DNA from: BPJU01 sp964425225
GTDB taxonomy: Bacteria > Planctomycetota > Planctomycetia > Pirellulales > Pirellulaceae
Direction of reading: 5' to 3'
Length of the DNA: 64,000 nt
Assembly (NCBI GenBank): GCA_964425225.1
Contig: CAYRMD010000008.1
Span: forward strand, 22,365 to 86,364
Both the position numbers and the translations under genes were made by a program. The notes below the pieces were generated by a model. It did not search any database and was not told where the DNA came from. It worked only from the letters and a program-made list of their open reading frames with translations. Numbering within the stretch: position 1 is the stretch's first letter; each line of letters opens with the position of its first letter. Below are positions 27,412 through 37,614 of this stretch, one piece after another.

Positions 27412-30400
27412 ATGAGACGAGTAGTGCATTCGCCAGGCCGCGTCGTTCTGCAATTGTTGTTTTTCAGTGGATGGCTGATTGGCGGGCAGTGTGCAACAGG
27501 ATGGCAGCCTGCGCTAGAAACCGAACCTCAGCGGGATTCCGCGTCGATTCGTGTGCTGTTCTTAGGGGACCGTGGGCATCATCGACCTAGAGCGCGCTTC
27601 GAGCAAATTCAACCCTATCTGGCGGCGCGCCGAATCGAATTGGAATACACCGAGCGGGTAAGCGATTTGAGCTTGGAGAATCTAAAGTGCTATGACGTGC
27701 TTCTAGTCTATGCAAATATCGATCGGCTGGAGGACACTCCAGCCCAAGCAATTCTTCAGTATGTAGCCGAAGGTGGCGGGTATGTACCCGTCCATTGTGC
27801 GTCGTATTGTTTTCGTAATCAGCTAGCGCTCGTGAAGCTGTTGGGAGCGCAGTTTTTGCGGCACGGAACCGGGACGTTTCGCACGATTCTAGCGCAACCG
27901 GAACATCCGATTCTGAAGCATTTTGGCGGATTTGAAAGTTGGGATGAGACGTATGTTCATCATTTGCACAACGAGCAAGACCGGACGGTATTAGAGTATC
28001 GTGTCGAGGGTGAACATCGTGAGCCATGGACGTGGGTGCGCACACACGGAAAAGGGCGTGTGTTCTATACCGCATGGGGGCACGATGAGCGCACCTGGGG
28101 GCACCCGGGCTTCCACAATCTCTTGGAACGCGGCATTCGCTGGGCTGCCGGTCGGGATCCGCAAGTGGCCTTCCCGTTTTTTGAAGATCGTCAGCCGCCC
28201 AGTGTGACCATGCGATTGCTACCGGAAAACTTGCCTCCTTTTGAGTATATCGATGTCGGGGCGCGCATCCCCAACTATCGACCGGGGCGCGCGTGGGGCG
28301 AACAGGGTGAGCCCTTTCGATGGATGCAAAAACCACTCGGTGCCTCCGAGTCGATGCGGCACATGGTGGTCCCCGAAGGATTTCGAGTGGAACTTTTCGC
28401 GTCCGAGCCCGATATCCAAGGCAAACCGATCGCGATGACGTGGGACGAACGCGGCCGGCTCTGGCTGGCTGAAACGGTGGATTATCCGAACGATCTGCAA
28501 CCACAAGGTCAAGGCAATGACCGTATCCGCATTTGCGAGGATACGGACGGCGATGGCCGCGCGGACAAATTCACCGTGTTCGCCGAACGGCTTAGCATCC
28601 CGACGAGTATCGCGTTTGCTCGCGGCGGCGTTATTGTCCAAGCCGGGACAGAGACGTTGTTTCTCGAAGACCTCGACCGGGATGACCGTGCGGATCGAAC
28701 GACGGTGCTTTTTAGCGGGTGGAATATGCAAGACACGCACGGTGGCGTGAGCAATTTCCAGTATGGTTTGGACAACTGGATCTGGGCCATGCAGGGTTAC
28801 AACTTTAGCCGCCCCACGGTACAAGGTCGTCCCCATCAGGGATTTCGTATGGGCTTTTTTCGATTCCGTCCGGACGGTTCGGAAATCGAGTTTATCCGCT
28901 CGACGGACAACAATACTTGGGGTTTAGGGATCTCCGAGGAAGGCATCATTTTCGGTTCAACTGCCAACCGCAATCCGAGTGTGTACATGCCGATCCCGAA
29001 CCGTTACTACGAATCGGTGCGTGGTTGGCGTCCCTCGTTAGTCCTAGGAACGATTGCCGACACATACTTGTTCAAACCGATTACCGACAAAGTGCGGCAG
29101 GTGGATCAATTTGGCGGCTATACGGCAGGTGCTGGCCATGCCCTGTACACGGCACGCAGTTATCCTGAGGAATTCTGGAATCGAGTGGCCTTTGTGTGTG
29201 AGCCCACCGGGCATCTGGTTGGTACGTTTGTTTTGTCGCGAGTCGGCAGTGATTATCGATCGACCAGTCCGTTCAATTTGGTGGCCAGTGACGACGAGTG
29301 GACAGCACCGATCATGGCGGAAGTTGGACCAGACGGACAGGTGTGGGTGATCGACTGGTACAACTATATCGTGCAACACAATCCGACTCCGCGCGGCTTT
29401 CGTACGGGCCGTGGGAATGCCTACGAATCGGAACTTCGCGACAAGAAGCATGGGCGCATTTATCGGATCGTCTACGAACACGCTCCGCCATACGAACCGA
29501 TCAACCTGGTAGAGGCTTCTGTTGAGACGTTGGTGGCTACCTTGCGGCATCCAACCATGTTGTGGCGCAAGCATGCACAACGATTGCTTGTCGAACGCGG
29601 ACGGCTGGATGTCGTGCCGGCACTTTTAGAGTTGGTGCAAGACTCATCGGTTGACGCCATTGGTTTGAATGTGGGAGCAATCCATGCCTTGTGGACGCTC
29701 AAAGGATTGGGAGTATTAGAAGGCGAGCATGCAGCGGTCAATCAGGTGGTTTACGCGGCGCTAGGGCATCCGTCGCCGGGAGTTCGCCGCAATGCAATAC
29801 AAGTATTGCCGCGAACGTCAGAATCGGTGGAACGGCTTGTGGAAGCTGATTTGCTGCGCGACCCCGATGCGCAGGTCCGATTAGCGGCTTTGTTGGCCTT
29901 AGCAGACTTGCCCCCCGACGCCCGAGCCGCCCGCACACTAGCGGGATTAATCGGTACGGTGTGGATTGCCGATCGTTGGTTGAATGATGCTGCGACCGCG
30001 GCGGCTGCGCACCAAGCGACCGAGTTCTTAGCGGCGGTATTGGAACGAACTGCGTTGGATGAGCGTTCCTTGGAATTGGTGCGGGTTGTCGCGGAACACG
30101 TCGTACGCGGCGACGAACATGCGTGGCTTGTCGCTTTCGTGCCACGTCTTGCCGATGCCGAGCCGTCGGTTGCCGAAGCAATCCTACGAGGTTTTGCGGC
30201 TGGTTGGCCACGCAATGCAACACCGCTCGTCGGTTGGGATCAGGAAGCCGATAGGCATGTCGAACGCCTCTTCGAACGACTGCAGCCGTCGGCTCGAGGT
30301 TTACTGATACGCTTAGCCCAACAGTGGGGAAGTCAGGTGCTGGGACAACACGTGCAACGGATTCGCCAGGAGCTGCTGGCTCAACTGGACGACACGACAC

Positions 30401-31866
30401 TGGATGCCGAACGCCGAGTAGCAGCGGCAAACGAATATGCTGCTTTCGCATCGCAAGACCCAGAAGCGCTTAGCGCATTGTTGGAACGCCTTGAACCGCG
30501 TCTTCCTCCGGCTATCGCGCTAGGTATCGTGCGCGCACTGGCACGTACCGAGTCTCCGCGTACGGCCAGCTTACTGATCGATCGCTTTCCAACACTCACT
30601 CCGGAGCTTCGGGCAACGGCGGTCGGGGCCCTTCTGTCGCGTTCCGAATGGTCGCTGGCCCTGCTCAATGCCATCGAACAAGGCGTGGTTCAGTGGACAG
30701 AATTGTCACTGGATCAACGCCAGTCGCTGGCCACCCATCCGCAAGAAGTTATACGGCGCAAGGCGACCGCCCTGTTGGAACGGGGAGGCGCCTTACCTAG
30801 CCCGGACCGGCAACGCGTTCTAGACGAATGGGCTAGCGTAGCCGAACGACCCGGTAATGCGGTCGTAGGAAAAGAGGTGTTCAAGAAACATTGTGCCAAG
30901 TGTCATGTCCACTCCGGTGAGGGAACACGCATTGGCCCAGACCTGACCGGAATGGCTGTACATCCGAAGCATGAGCTGTTGACCCATATTCTCGATCCGA
31001 ATCGCAGTGTGGAAGGAAACTTCCGGATCTATACCGTAGTGACCAAAGATGGCTTGGTGCTGCAAGGTCTTTTGGCGTCCGAGTCTCAAACGACTCTGGA
31101 GTTGTTCGATACCGAAGGCAAAAAGCTCACGGTGTTGCGCGAGGATGTCGAACAACTGGTGGCGTCCAATAAATCGTTGATGCCCGAGGGTTTCGAAAAA
31201 CAGATCACGCAGGAAGAAATGAGTCACCTGTTGGCTTTTCTCACCGCGCGTGGAAAATTCGTCCCCTTAGATCTCTCGAAAGTAGCCACTGTACCGAGCG
31301 ATCAGGGAATGTTTTACAGCCGTGAAGCCGATGTAGAACGTTTGATTTTTCCCGATTGGCAACCCAAAGTGTTCCGCGGAATTCCGTTCCACGTGATTGA
31401 CCCGAATGGCGGGCGGCGCCCGAATGTTGTGCTGTTTTATTCACCGCAAGGCTCTATCCCGCCGCAAATGCCGCGGCGCGTCGAGCTGCCATGTCATATG
31501 CCCGTTAAGGCGATCCATATGCTGAGTGGTGTGAGCGGTTGGGGATTTCCGTATAGCCGGCAGCGCGAAGTCGCGTTAATTGTGCGTCTCCACTATACCG
31601 ACGGCCAAACCGAAGAGCATCCGCTGCGCAATGGGGAGCATTTTGCTGACTACATTCGACGCGTCGATGTGCCAAATTCGGAGTTCGCCTTTGCGTTGCG
31701 AAATCAGCAAATTCGCTACTTAGCCGTTGTGCCCATGCGCAAAGAGACCATCAACAAGATCGAGCTCGTTAAGGGCCCCGATGCGTCAGCGCCCATCGTA
31801 ATGGCGATCACGTTGGAAACGTTTCAAGATCAGGTGGCCGATGTCGCCGTGGGAGCTAGCCCGTAA
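27412..31866 (+). CDS. Very large exported ThuA / PVC dehydrogenase / HEAT / cytochrome c protein
   Basis: A 1484-aa multidomain protein. After a signal peptide (VVLQLLFFSGWLIGGQCATG) come a ThuA-like trehalose-utilisation domain (RVLFLGDRGHHRPRARF to GHPGFHNLLERGIRWAAG, ~residues 40-240), a PQQ-like propeller (GFRVELFASEPDIQGKP, DTDGDGRADKFTVF), a long stretch of HEAT-like repeats (~700-1130), a heme domain with CAKCHVHSGEGTRIGPDL, and a ~180-residue C-terminal beta-rich domain. The order resembles the 18059-21085 protein with ThuA and tail domains added. ATG 27412 follows GAGG by about eight bases; ATG 27397 is an alternative. A role in extracytoplasmic carbohydrate oxidation is the family inference; the substrate is unknown. 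Confidence 0.85.
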   Translation: MRRVVHSPGRVVLQLLFFSGWLIGGQCATGWQPALETEPQRDSASIRVLFLGDRGHHRPRARFEQIQPYLAARRIELEYTERVSDLSLENLKCYDVLLVYANIDRLEDTPAQAILQYVAEGGGYVPVHCASYCFRNQLALVKLLGAQFLRHGTGTFRTILAQPEHPILKHFGGFESWDETYVHHLHNEQDRTVLEYRVEGEHREPWTWVRTHGKGRVFYTAWGHDERTWGHPGFHNLLERGIRWAAGRDPQVAFPFFEDRQPPSVTMRLLPENLPPFEYIDVGARIPNYRPGRAWGEQGEPFRWMQKPLGASESMRHMVVPEGFRVELFASEPDIQGKPIAMTWDERGRLWLAETVDYPNDLQPQGQGNDRIRICEDTDGDGRADKFTVFAERLSIPTSIAFARGGVIVQAGTETLFLEDLDRDDRADRTTVLFSGWNMQDTHGGVSNFQYGLDNWIWAMQGYNFSRPTVQGRPHQGFRMGFFRFRPDGSEIEFIRSTDNNTWGLGISEEGIIFGSTANRNPSVYMPIPNRYYESVRGWRPSLVLGTIADTYLFKPITDKVRQVDQFGGYTAGAGHALYTARSYPEEFWNRVAFVCEPTGHLVGTFVLSRVGSDYRSTSPFNLVASDDEWTAPIMAEVGPDGQVWVIDWYNYIVQHNPTPRGFRTGRGNAYESELRDKKHGRIYRIVYEHAPPYEPINLVEASVETLVATLRHPTMLWRKHAQRLLVERGRLDVVPALLELVQDSSVDAIGLNVGAIHALWTLKGLGVLEGEHAAVNQVVYAALGHPSPGVRRNAIQVLPRTSESVERLVEADLLRDPDAQVRLAALLALADLPPDARAARTLAGLIGTVWIADRWLNDAATAAAAHQATEFLAAVLERTALDERSLELVRVVAEHVVRGDEHAWLVAFVPRLADAEPSVAEAILRGFAAGWPRNATPLVGWDQEADRHVERLFERLQPSARGLLIRLAQQWGSQVLGQHVQRIRQELLAQLDDTTLDAERRVAAANEYAAFASQDPEALSALLERLEPRLPPAIALGIVRALARTESPRTASLLIDRFPTLTPELRATAVGALLSRSEWSLALLNAIEQGVVQWTELSLDQRQSLATHPQEVIRRKATALLERGGALPSPDRQRVLDEWASVAERPGNAVVGKEVFKKHCAKCHVHSGEGTRIGPDLTGMAVHPKHELLTHILDPNRSVEGNFRIYTVVTKDGLVLQGLLASESQTTLELFDTEGKKLTVLREDVEQLVASNKSLMPEGFEKQITQEEMSHLLAFLTARGKFVPLDLSKVATVPSDQGMFYSREADVERLIFPDWQPKVFRGIPFHVIDPNGGRRPNVVLFYSPQGSIPPQMPRRVELPCHMPVKAIHMLSGVSGWGFPYSRQREVALIVRLHYTDGQTEEHPLRNGEHFADYIRRVDVPNSEFAFALRNQQIRYLAVVPMRKETINKIELVKGPDASAPIVMAITLETFQDQVADVAVGASP

Positions 31867-31884
31867 GGGTGCTGTTGGAAGGGT

Positions 31885-31917
31885 TTAACACAAAGGTGCT
31901 AAGGCGCTTAGGCGCAT
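31885..31917 (+). repeat. CGCAAAGG-type dispersed repeat, three units
   Basis: TTAACACAAAGGTGCTAAGG followed by CGCTTAGGCGCA: about three imperfect 8-9 nt units of the form (N)CAAAGGNGC, just after the large dehydrogenase gene. Confidence 0.5.
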
Positions 31918-32135
31918 GGAAAAAAGTAGTCGCAATTTGAGTGACGGAATAGCTAAAAAACCGCTGTTTTTAGGCGACGAAGGATTCCGTGGGCGCTTGG
32001 CTCTGCTCGTGTCGGCATTCGAAGAAGTTCCCCGGCCGGGCATAGCGCTGCCCAAAGAGGGTTTTATGGAAATAGGTGCGATCCAACTTTTCTCCCGGGA
32101 ACCGTCAAGCAGCAACCGTAGCGGCTCGTGCGCTT

Positions 32136-32160
32136 CAACGCAAAGGCGCCAAGGCGCTAG
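32136..32160 (+). repeat. CGCAAAGG-type dispersed repeat
   Basis: CAACGCAAAGGCGCCAAGGC, then GCTAG. Second copy in the same intergenic gap (31867-32265), which otherwise shows nothing recognisable. Confidence 0.5.
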
Positions 32161-32265
32161 AAAGATGACCTCCGCGCATCCATCGACTAACTGAGCTTTA
32201 GAGTCTTTCCCTAGCGACGGTTTGGCGAGAGCCTACCTACAATCAAGAAGCACACCAAGACGTCT

Positions 32266-33558
32266 TTAGTATCCGAGGCCGGCGCGCAGCATGATCGTAT
32301 CCCGGACGGTGAAACTGTCCTCAGGTCGGCGCACGTAAATAACCTCGCGCTCCGTTACCCACGCCACTTCGATGAAGCCGAACCGGCGGCGCTCCCGAAA
32401 TAGCTCGCTGCTTCCCCACTCGATACCCCCGATCAGTCGGATATCGTTGTAGTCAAATCGGTCCGAGCCCCCGTCCACAAACCGCTCGATCGTCCAAGCG
32501 TTTCCCCCATATTCGCCCGTGACGTAGCACCAGACATCCTGATTGCCCAGCGTAGTTACATAGCGGGCGAATTTCGGTTGCGGAATGATGATTTCCAGGC
32601 GTGTTTGGGGATTGGGTTCCCATAAGAACCCGCCGGCTGGCACCAGTTTGATCTTGTTGCGATCTAAATACGCTGCACCCAGCTTCATGGTGAAGGTAGG
32701 AGTTAACCGTACCCGAAATAGTCCTAGGCCCTGAATGCGAAAACTATCTGTGGTCAACGTGTCAAAGTCGGTCCATAATCCGAGCCGTACACCAACTTCC
32801 GCACCAAACAGGCGTGTGGGATCGGATTGCCAGAAGTTATCCAAGTAACCAGCATACGTTTGCCCCGGCAAATCGGCACCGGGTGGAAAGTCGGGTCCAG
32901 CAGGACCTTCCCAAAGGTTCAAGGAAAACGAAGGGGCAATATAAAGCGGTTGCGTTGAATAGAGGAACTCAGGAAATGTCAATACCACGGACACATCCGT
33001 TTCGTTAACGTCCAGTTCGCGACCTTCGTCTCCGATCAGCCAGCCGTGTCGTGCACGTGGACCTTGAAGAAACCGAAGGGGAGTGCCGACGATCTGTCCT
33101 TGCGGCGTAATCCAACCTCCCAGCCCATTGGGAAAGAGCGACGGTGGGATCGTGCCCATTGCAGTTGACGCGCCCCCCGGTGCAGTACCCGTCAAAGGAG
33201 ACGTGACCGTTGCACCAGTAGATGGGGTCGCCGCACCGGTGCCATAAAACGGAGCAGCCGGAACGGTCCCACTTCCGCTCCATGGAAGTAGCGAGCTACC
33301 CGGAGCGGTCGAATAGGGGTCAAAGGTCGGCGGCCCAAGGCTCGATCCGCTCCAACCACCGGATGGCAATGTTGTCAGTGGACCCGGTCCCGGAGTTGCA
33401 GTGGAAGAAGCCGTGTCGCCTGGGGGTTGAACGGAGGTATTGGGTTGCGACGGTAAACGCGTTTGAAGCTGAGCCCAGACCGGTTCAGTCCACAGCGAGG
33501 CCAGAAATACGGCCACGACCTGAAAAGCCCATCGAATTACTTCCCGGTAGCTTCGCAT
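32266..33558 (-). CDS. Putative outer-membrane beta-barrel protein with Pro/Ser/Thr-rich N-terminal region
   Basis: About 430 aa. The start at 33558 yields a standard signal peptide (VIRWAFQVVAVFLASLWTEPVWAQ); in-frame starts exist at 33609 and 33591. Residues ~30-140 are low-complexity (Gly, Ser, Thr, Pro). From ~170 on, alternating strands with aromatic girdle residues dominate, for example GAEVGVRLGLWTDFDT, FRIQGLGLFRVRLTPTFTMK, and the chain ends on GLGY, an aromatic C-terminus as in barrel proteins recognised by BamA. Resembles barrel proteins widespread in planctomycetes, but no specific family is claimed. It may be a porin-like or surface protein. Confidence 0.55.
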   Translation of the reverse strand: MRSYREVIRWAFQVVAVFLASLWTEPVWAQLQTRLPSQPNTSVQPPGDTASSTATPGPGPLTTLPSGGWSGSSLGPPTFDPYSTAPGSSLLPWSGSGTVPAAPFYGTGAATPSTGATVTSPLTGTAPGGASTAMGTIPPSLFPNGLGGWITPQGQIVGTPLRFLQGPRARHGWLIGDEGRELDVNETDVSVVLTFPEFLYSTQPLYIAPSFSLNLWEGPAGPDFPPGADLPGQTYAGYLDNFWQSDPTRLFGAEVGVRLGLWTDFDTLTTDSFRIQGLGLFRVRLTPTFTMKLGAAYLDRNKIKLVPAGGFLWEPNPQTRLEIIIPQPKFARYVTTLGNQDVWCYVTGEYGGNAWTIERFVDGGSDRFDYNDIRLIGGIEWGSSELFRERRRFGFIEVAWVTEREVIYVRRPEDSFTVRDTIMLRAGLGY

Positions 33559-33609
33559 GTGTTTTTTAAACCGACTACCGTGATCGGCCATCGTTCGCCG
33601 CGGAGGCAT

Positions 33610-34225
33610 AACTTACAGCAATCGTACGCTTTACACCAACCGGTTAAGTAGCCAGCATCCGAAGGCAGGTCAAGATCGATTCGGTTAAACTCGAACCCAA
33701 GAAGGCACAGGAGATTTAACGGGAAGGCATTGAGGCGCAAAGGCGTAACGGAAGTGCCATCCTGAAGTTCATGACTTTACTGCCTGTCCGTGTCGTCGCG
33801 CCTTTGCGTTAAATCATTGCCTTCCAAGTGACGCATGCACCGATACGCCCCGGGCAGCTACAGAAAAAGGGTAAGCTTTGATCCCGAAGGGCCGGAATTG
33901 CGCAAAACAGCTTGGCAAGCACCGGGAATTTCACGGACGGAACGGGTACGTTTCTTGCAAACTAGCTCGCAGCTGATCGTTGACGGTCCCTCCGAAGCCC
34001 GCAAAATAATTTGCCAAACAAGCGGGCACTCGAGTATCTTGATAGATGACAGCCGGTGGTTCAGCTTTTACAATAAAATCGAGGTGTCATTTGTTCGCTG
34101 CTGGTTGCGTAAGTGTCGGGACGATCGTACCATGGCGATCGACGCGCGTCGGATAGTCCGAACAGGTGCGTTAAGCGGCTGGTAGTGGTTCAACGAACCG
34201 GAAGAGCTCGCGGGAGTGGTTTTTT
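33610..34225. other. Intergenic region with inverted repeat units
   Basis: About 615 nt with two inverted CGCAAAGG-type units (33724-33750 and 33796-33825). A 116-codon frame at 33835-34185 has no family resemblance or SD site and was not accepted. SD GGGAG for the following gene lies at ~34211. Confidence 0.4.
33724..33825. repeat. Inverted pair of CGCAAAGG-type units
   Basis: The left arm includes GGAAGGCATTGAGGCGCAAA; the right arm is its rough reverse complement (TTTGCGTTAAATCATTGCCT), about 50 nt apart. The transcript could fold into a long imperfect hairpin. Confidence 0.5.
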
Positions 34226-35830
34226 ATGCGTAAACCGTCGCTGGGTTGGGGGCCGCTTGGAGGTCTTATCGGGCTAGCTTTGTTGTGTACGGCCGAGAGT
34301 TTTTGTCTTGTAGGCCTCACATACGTTCGAGCTCAGCAGGCGGGCGGTTATTTACCGCCGCTTGCGATGGATGCGAAGTACGAAGACAAAAGAGTCGTGC
34401 AAGACTTAAGAGCGGCCTATCGGCGGGTTCTTACCGAGGCTCCGGCCCTGGACGATCATGTCCGCCAAGTCGTTCGCGATTATTTCGAAAATTACCTGAT
34501 CAAATCGTTGACGCGTCCGGAGAATTTTAGCAGTTGGCAAGTCGAGCGTGCGCGGTGGTCGAGCGATTTGGTGCGATTGCAAGCTCGATCCGTGCCCGTT
34601 CATGACTACGTGGTAGATTTTCTTTTCGGCCAGATGCGCCCGCTGGTCGAACAGAACCATCACCCGTTGATTCGAGTGAACGCCATGTTGGCTATTGGTG
34701 AGTTGAATCGTCGCGAGCGCGGCTCCGGAGCCGCCATAGCTCAGCCGCTCGAGACCACCTTAGCTTACATCCGTGAACAAGTCAGGAACCCTGATCAGAT
34801 TGACGCTGTCAGGATTGCTGGTTTGGCAGGGATCTTGCGGCATGTCGAGAGCTTTTGGCTACTGGAAACGACGCCGGCCGATGATCTGATCAGTGGGTTA
34901 ACTTCGGAAATGCTCGATCTTTTGGCGAACAAGCCGGCTGATCGCCCCAGTGATGTTCATGCGTGGATCCAGGCTCGGGCATTGGACATATTGGGATCTT
35001 TATCGGGTTGGCGGCCTGTGCCCGAAGCGCTTCGGGCGATGCAAACCGTGCTGGTGGACGCCAACGCGCCAGTTTGGCTTCGTTTGCGGGCGGCGTATGC
35101 CTTAAGTCGAGTCAAATACGATGGGATGCCGGATGTCGACAAGATCGATTGGCCGACCACAGCCGCAGGTTTGGCTGGACTATTGGCGGATGCCTGCCGG
35201 TCGGAACACGACTGGTTAGAGCGAGAACGGGAGAAGTTAAAGACGGCCACGTCCTCGGTACCTGGAGTACCAGGTGTTCCAGGTGAGCCGGGGTTGGCGG
35301 GCGGTGCTGGAGTCGGAGCGCCGCCTCCACCGGGAGAGCCGGATCTAGCGGGTGGGGGGGCCATTGGTTTGCCGCCCCCTCCAGGTGAAATGGATGCAGA
35401 AGGCGGAATTGGTTTTCCGGCTAGCGGTATGGGAATGATGCCCTATGGTCCCTTTGGCCCGACCTCGATGTTGGGAGGGCTTCCCAAGTACAAGGTAGAG
35501 GCTGTGCGCCGGAGGTTGCTGTACGAATTGGCGTGTGTCAGGGCAGCCTTGCAGGGACCGTCTCCCGATGCAACGGTCAAAGGGATCAAACCGATCGCGG
35601 GCAACCATCCGACTGCCGGACCGGTTTTGAACAGTATCGAGAAAGCATTGAGCGACGTGGAAAAGGTTGCCAATGCTAAAGAACTTGATATGGCCGCCAT
35701 GCTCAAGACGCTTCGTACCCGTTCGCAGGAGCTCGAGCAATTTCGTCCGCAGGTCCAGCCGATGGGCTCTGGTGTGGAAAGTGACGTGCCGAGCGATATA
35801 CCCCCGCCGGCTGGGACACCGGGTGGGTAA
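34226..35830 (+). CDS. Exported helical-repeat protein with Pro/Gly-rich collagen-like insert
   Basis: Not a recognised named family. The 534-aa protein has a signal peptide (GGLIGLALLCTAESFCLVGL) and helical, HEAT-like segments (~residues 40-330), such as VNAMLAIGELNRRERG and LRAAYALSRVKYDGMP. Near residue 345 comes a Gly-Val-Pro repeat (VPGVPGVPGEPGLAGG) followed by two PPPPGEPDLAGG-like repeats, then a C-terminal helical domain. Proline-rich linkers with GXP triplets are unusual in bacteria. ATG 34226 follows GGGAG by about eleven bases. It precedes phoR by 32 nt on the same strand, so co-transcription is possible; no functional tie is evident. Confidence 0.55.
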   Translation: MRKPSLGWGPLGGLIGLALLCTAESFCLVGLTYVRAQQAGGYLPPLAMDAKYEDKRVVQDLRAAYRRVLTEAPALDDHVRQVVRDYFENYLIKSLTRPENFSSWQVERARWSSDLVRLQARSVPVHDYVVDFLFGQMRPLVEQNHHPLIRVNAMLAIGELNRRERGSGAAIAQPLETTLAYIREQVRNPDQIDAVRIAGLAGILRHVESFWLLETTPADDLISGLTSEMLDLLANKPADRPSDVHAWIQARALDILGSLSGWRPVPEALRAMQTVLVDANAPVWLRLRAAYALSRVKYDGMPDVDKIDWPTTAAGLAGLLADACRSEHDWLEREREKLKTATSSVPGVPGVPGEPGLAGGAGVGAPPPPGEPDLAGGGAIGLPPPPGEMDAEGGIGFPASGMGMMPYGPFGPTSMLGGLPKYKVEAVRRRLLYELACVRAALQGPSPDATVKGIKPIAGNHPTAGPVLNSIEKALSDVEKVANAKELDMAAMLKTLRTRSQELEQFRPQVQPMGSGVESDVPSDIPPPAGTPGG

Positions 35831-35862
35831 TCCGTGGTTTGTAAGGAAGAGGGCTCTCGAGA

Positions 35863-37614
35863 TTGCGCGGTTCCTTGCGTCGGAGGGTCCTAGGCGCGTA
35901 TGCTTTGGCGGTCTGCGGGCTATTGCTCCTAACTTATCTTGGAGTTTGGGGCCAGCAGAGGCGTTTTCGTCATGCTGAGGCACTGCGCCGTCTAGAAGCT
36001 GCGGTTAGCCTATTTACTGAGGCATGGACGCGTGAGGTTGGTAAGGTCGATCGTGCTCGAGCCCTCGCCGAAGAGTTAGCTCAACGCTTTGCTTTGGAGT
36101 TGCTGATCGTTGACCAGGAAGGTAATGTGCTGAACCGCTCCGGGTCCGTTGCCCAGTGGCCCCAGTATCGCGTGTGGCTCGATCATGTACGGCGCTCCAA
36201 AGCGGTATATCCCTCGGAAGCCCTGGATCGTGCTCGCTCGAGCTTGATCGCTGTTCCGATCCTGGAAAACGATGAGGTGCATTGGGTCATCTTTTGGCGG
36301 CCACGCCTCACAGCGACAAGTACCTTGTGGGGACCGGAAAGCATCGTCAGCTTGGCCCTCGGATTGGTGATTGCCTTATCCGGAGCATGGCTGCTTTTGA
36401 GGCAGCTGCGACCTCTGGTACAACTAGCAAGAGTTTGTCGTGAAAACGGAGGTCGCCAAGGTGTTCCCTTGCCTGATCCGTCATTGAGCCGTTGCTGGGA
36501 GATTCAGGCGATTGCCGATGCGTTGCAACAGTTTATCGCAGGACAGCAAGCGGGTTCTCAAGTCCTCCAGGAGCAAAGCGATCGACTTTGGGGAGTCCTG
36601 CATAATCTGCTGGAAGGTGTGCTGCTGGTGGGACGCGATGAAAAGCTCACACTGGCCAACGAAGCCAGCGGACGGCTTTTGGGATTTTCACCTGCTAGCT
36701 GCATCGGCAAACCAATATGGGAAGTCATACGACATCGAACACTTCTGGAGTTAGTGCGGCGCGTGGCGATGTTGCAACAACCTGCGCAATTGGAATTCAG
36801 TGGACCGGTCGGGGAACGCCAGCTCTCGGCTCGGGCCATGCCGTGCACGGGAAAAACTCTGGAAGGTGTTCTGGTGGTTTTGCATGACGTGACCGAGTTG
36901 CGGCGTTTGGAAAATCTCCGCAAAGAATTTGTGGCTAACATCTCGCATGAATTAAAAACTCCCCTAGCCATTATAAGCGCGTATGCGGAAACCTTGCGCT
37001 TAGGAGCCGTAGACGATCCCGAATACCGATCGCGATGCATTGGGCAGATCGAGGAGCAAGCCGGACGCTTACACCGCATGATCGTCGACTTGTTGCAATT
37101 GGCCCGAGTCGAGGCTGGAAAGGAGGTCTTTGAATTTGCGGATGTGTCCGTTCCCGAAGTGATCGATCAGTGTTTGCGGGAGTTCGCCGAAGTGGCGCGG
37201 AATAAAGGGATTGAACTTAATCAAGAGTCAAGCGCAACGCCACTTCTTGTAAACGCCGATCGACAGGCGTTGTGTACGATCGTCTACAATCTCTTAGACA
37301 ACGCGTTGAAGTATACTCCGGCGGGAGGTAAGGTAACGGTGCGCTGCCAGATGCAGTCCGGTTACGCCCTTTTGGAGGTTCAAGATACAGGAATCGGAAT
37401 TTCCGTACGCGATCAGGCTCGGGTCTTCGAACGGTTCTTCCGATCCGATCCGGCACGGTCACGACAATCCGGCGGCACCGGACTGGGACTGGCGATCGTC
37501 AAGCATTTAACGCACGCGATGGGGGGCGACGTGAGTGTCGAAAGCCAGGAGAAGGCTGGCAGTACGTTTCGCGTTCGGTTGCCGTTGAGCACGGCGGGAA
37601 TTCCACCAACGTAA
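35863..37614 (+). CDS. phoR: PAS-domain sensor histidine kinase, PhoR-like
   Basis: A 583-aa kinase. It has an N-terminal membrane span (~10-28), an extracytoplasmic sensor of ~110 residues, a second span (IVSLALGLVIALSGAWLLL), a PAS domain (~240-340; LLEGVLLVGRDEKLTLANEA), a HisKA domain with phospho-acceptor His in ANISHELKTPLAIISAYAE, and an HATPase_c domain with N box LLDNALKYTPAGGK and G box GTGLGLAIVKH. Its downstream neighbours are phoU and phoB, which supports the PhoR call. The start is TTG 35863, with AAGGAAGAGGG upstream. In phosphate limitation PhoR phosphorylates PhoB; the sensing input here is inferred from homologues. Confidence 0.88.
   Translation: MRGSLRRRVLGAYALAVCGLLLLTYLGVWGQQRRFRHAEALRRLEAAVSLFTEAWTREVGKVDRARALAEELAQRFALELLIVDQEGNVLNRSGSVAQWPQYRVWLDHVRRSKAVYPSEALDRARSSLIAVPILENDEVHWVIFWRPRLTATSTLWGPESIVSLALGLVIALSGAWLLLRQLRPLVQLARVCRENGGRQGVPLPDPSLSRCWEIQAIADALQQFIAGQQAGSQVLQEQSDRLWGVLHNLLEGVLLVGRDEKLTLANEASGRLLGFSPASCIGKPIWEVIRHRTLLELVRRVAMLQQPAQLEFSGPVGERQLSARAMPCTGKTLEGVLVVLHDVTELRRLENLRKEFVANISHELKTPLAIISAYAETLRLGAVDDPEYRSRCIGQIEEQAGRLHRMIVDLLQLARVEAGKEVFEFADVSVPEVIDQCLREFAEVARNKGIELNQESSATPLLVNADRQALCTIVYNLLDNALKYTPAGGKVTVRCQMQSGYALLEVQDTGIGISVRDQARVFERFFRSDPARSRQSGGTGLGLAIVKHLTHAMGGDVSVESQEKAGSTFRVRLPLSTAGIPPT

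Noticed and set aside
33835..34185. 116-codon plus-strand frame in the intergenic region
   Set aside because: No SD site, no recognisable domain, and composition unlike genes around it.
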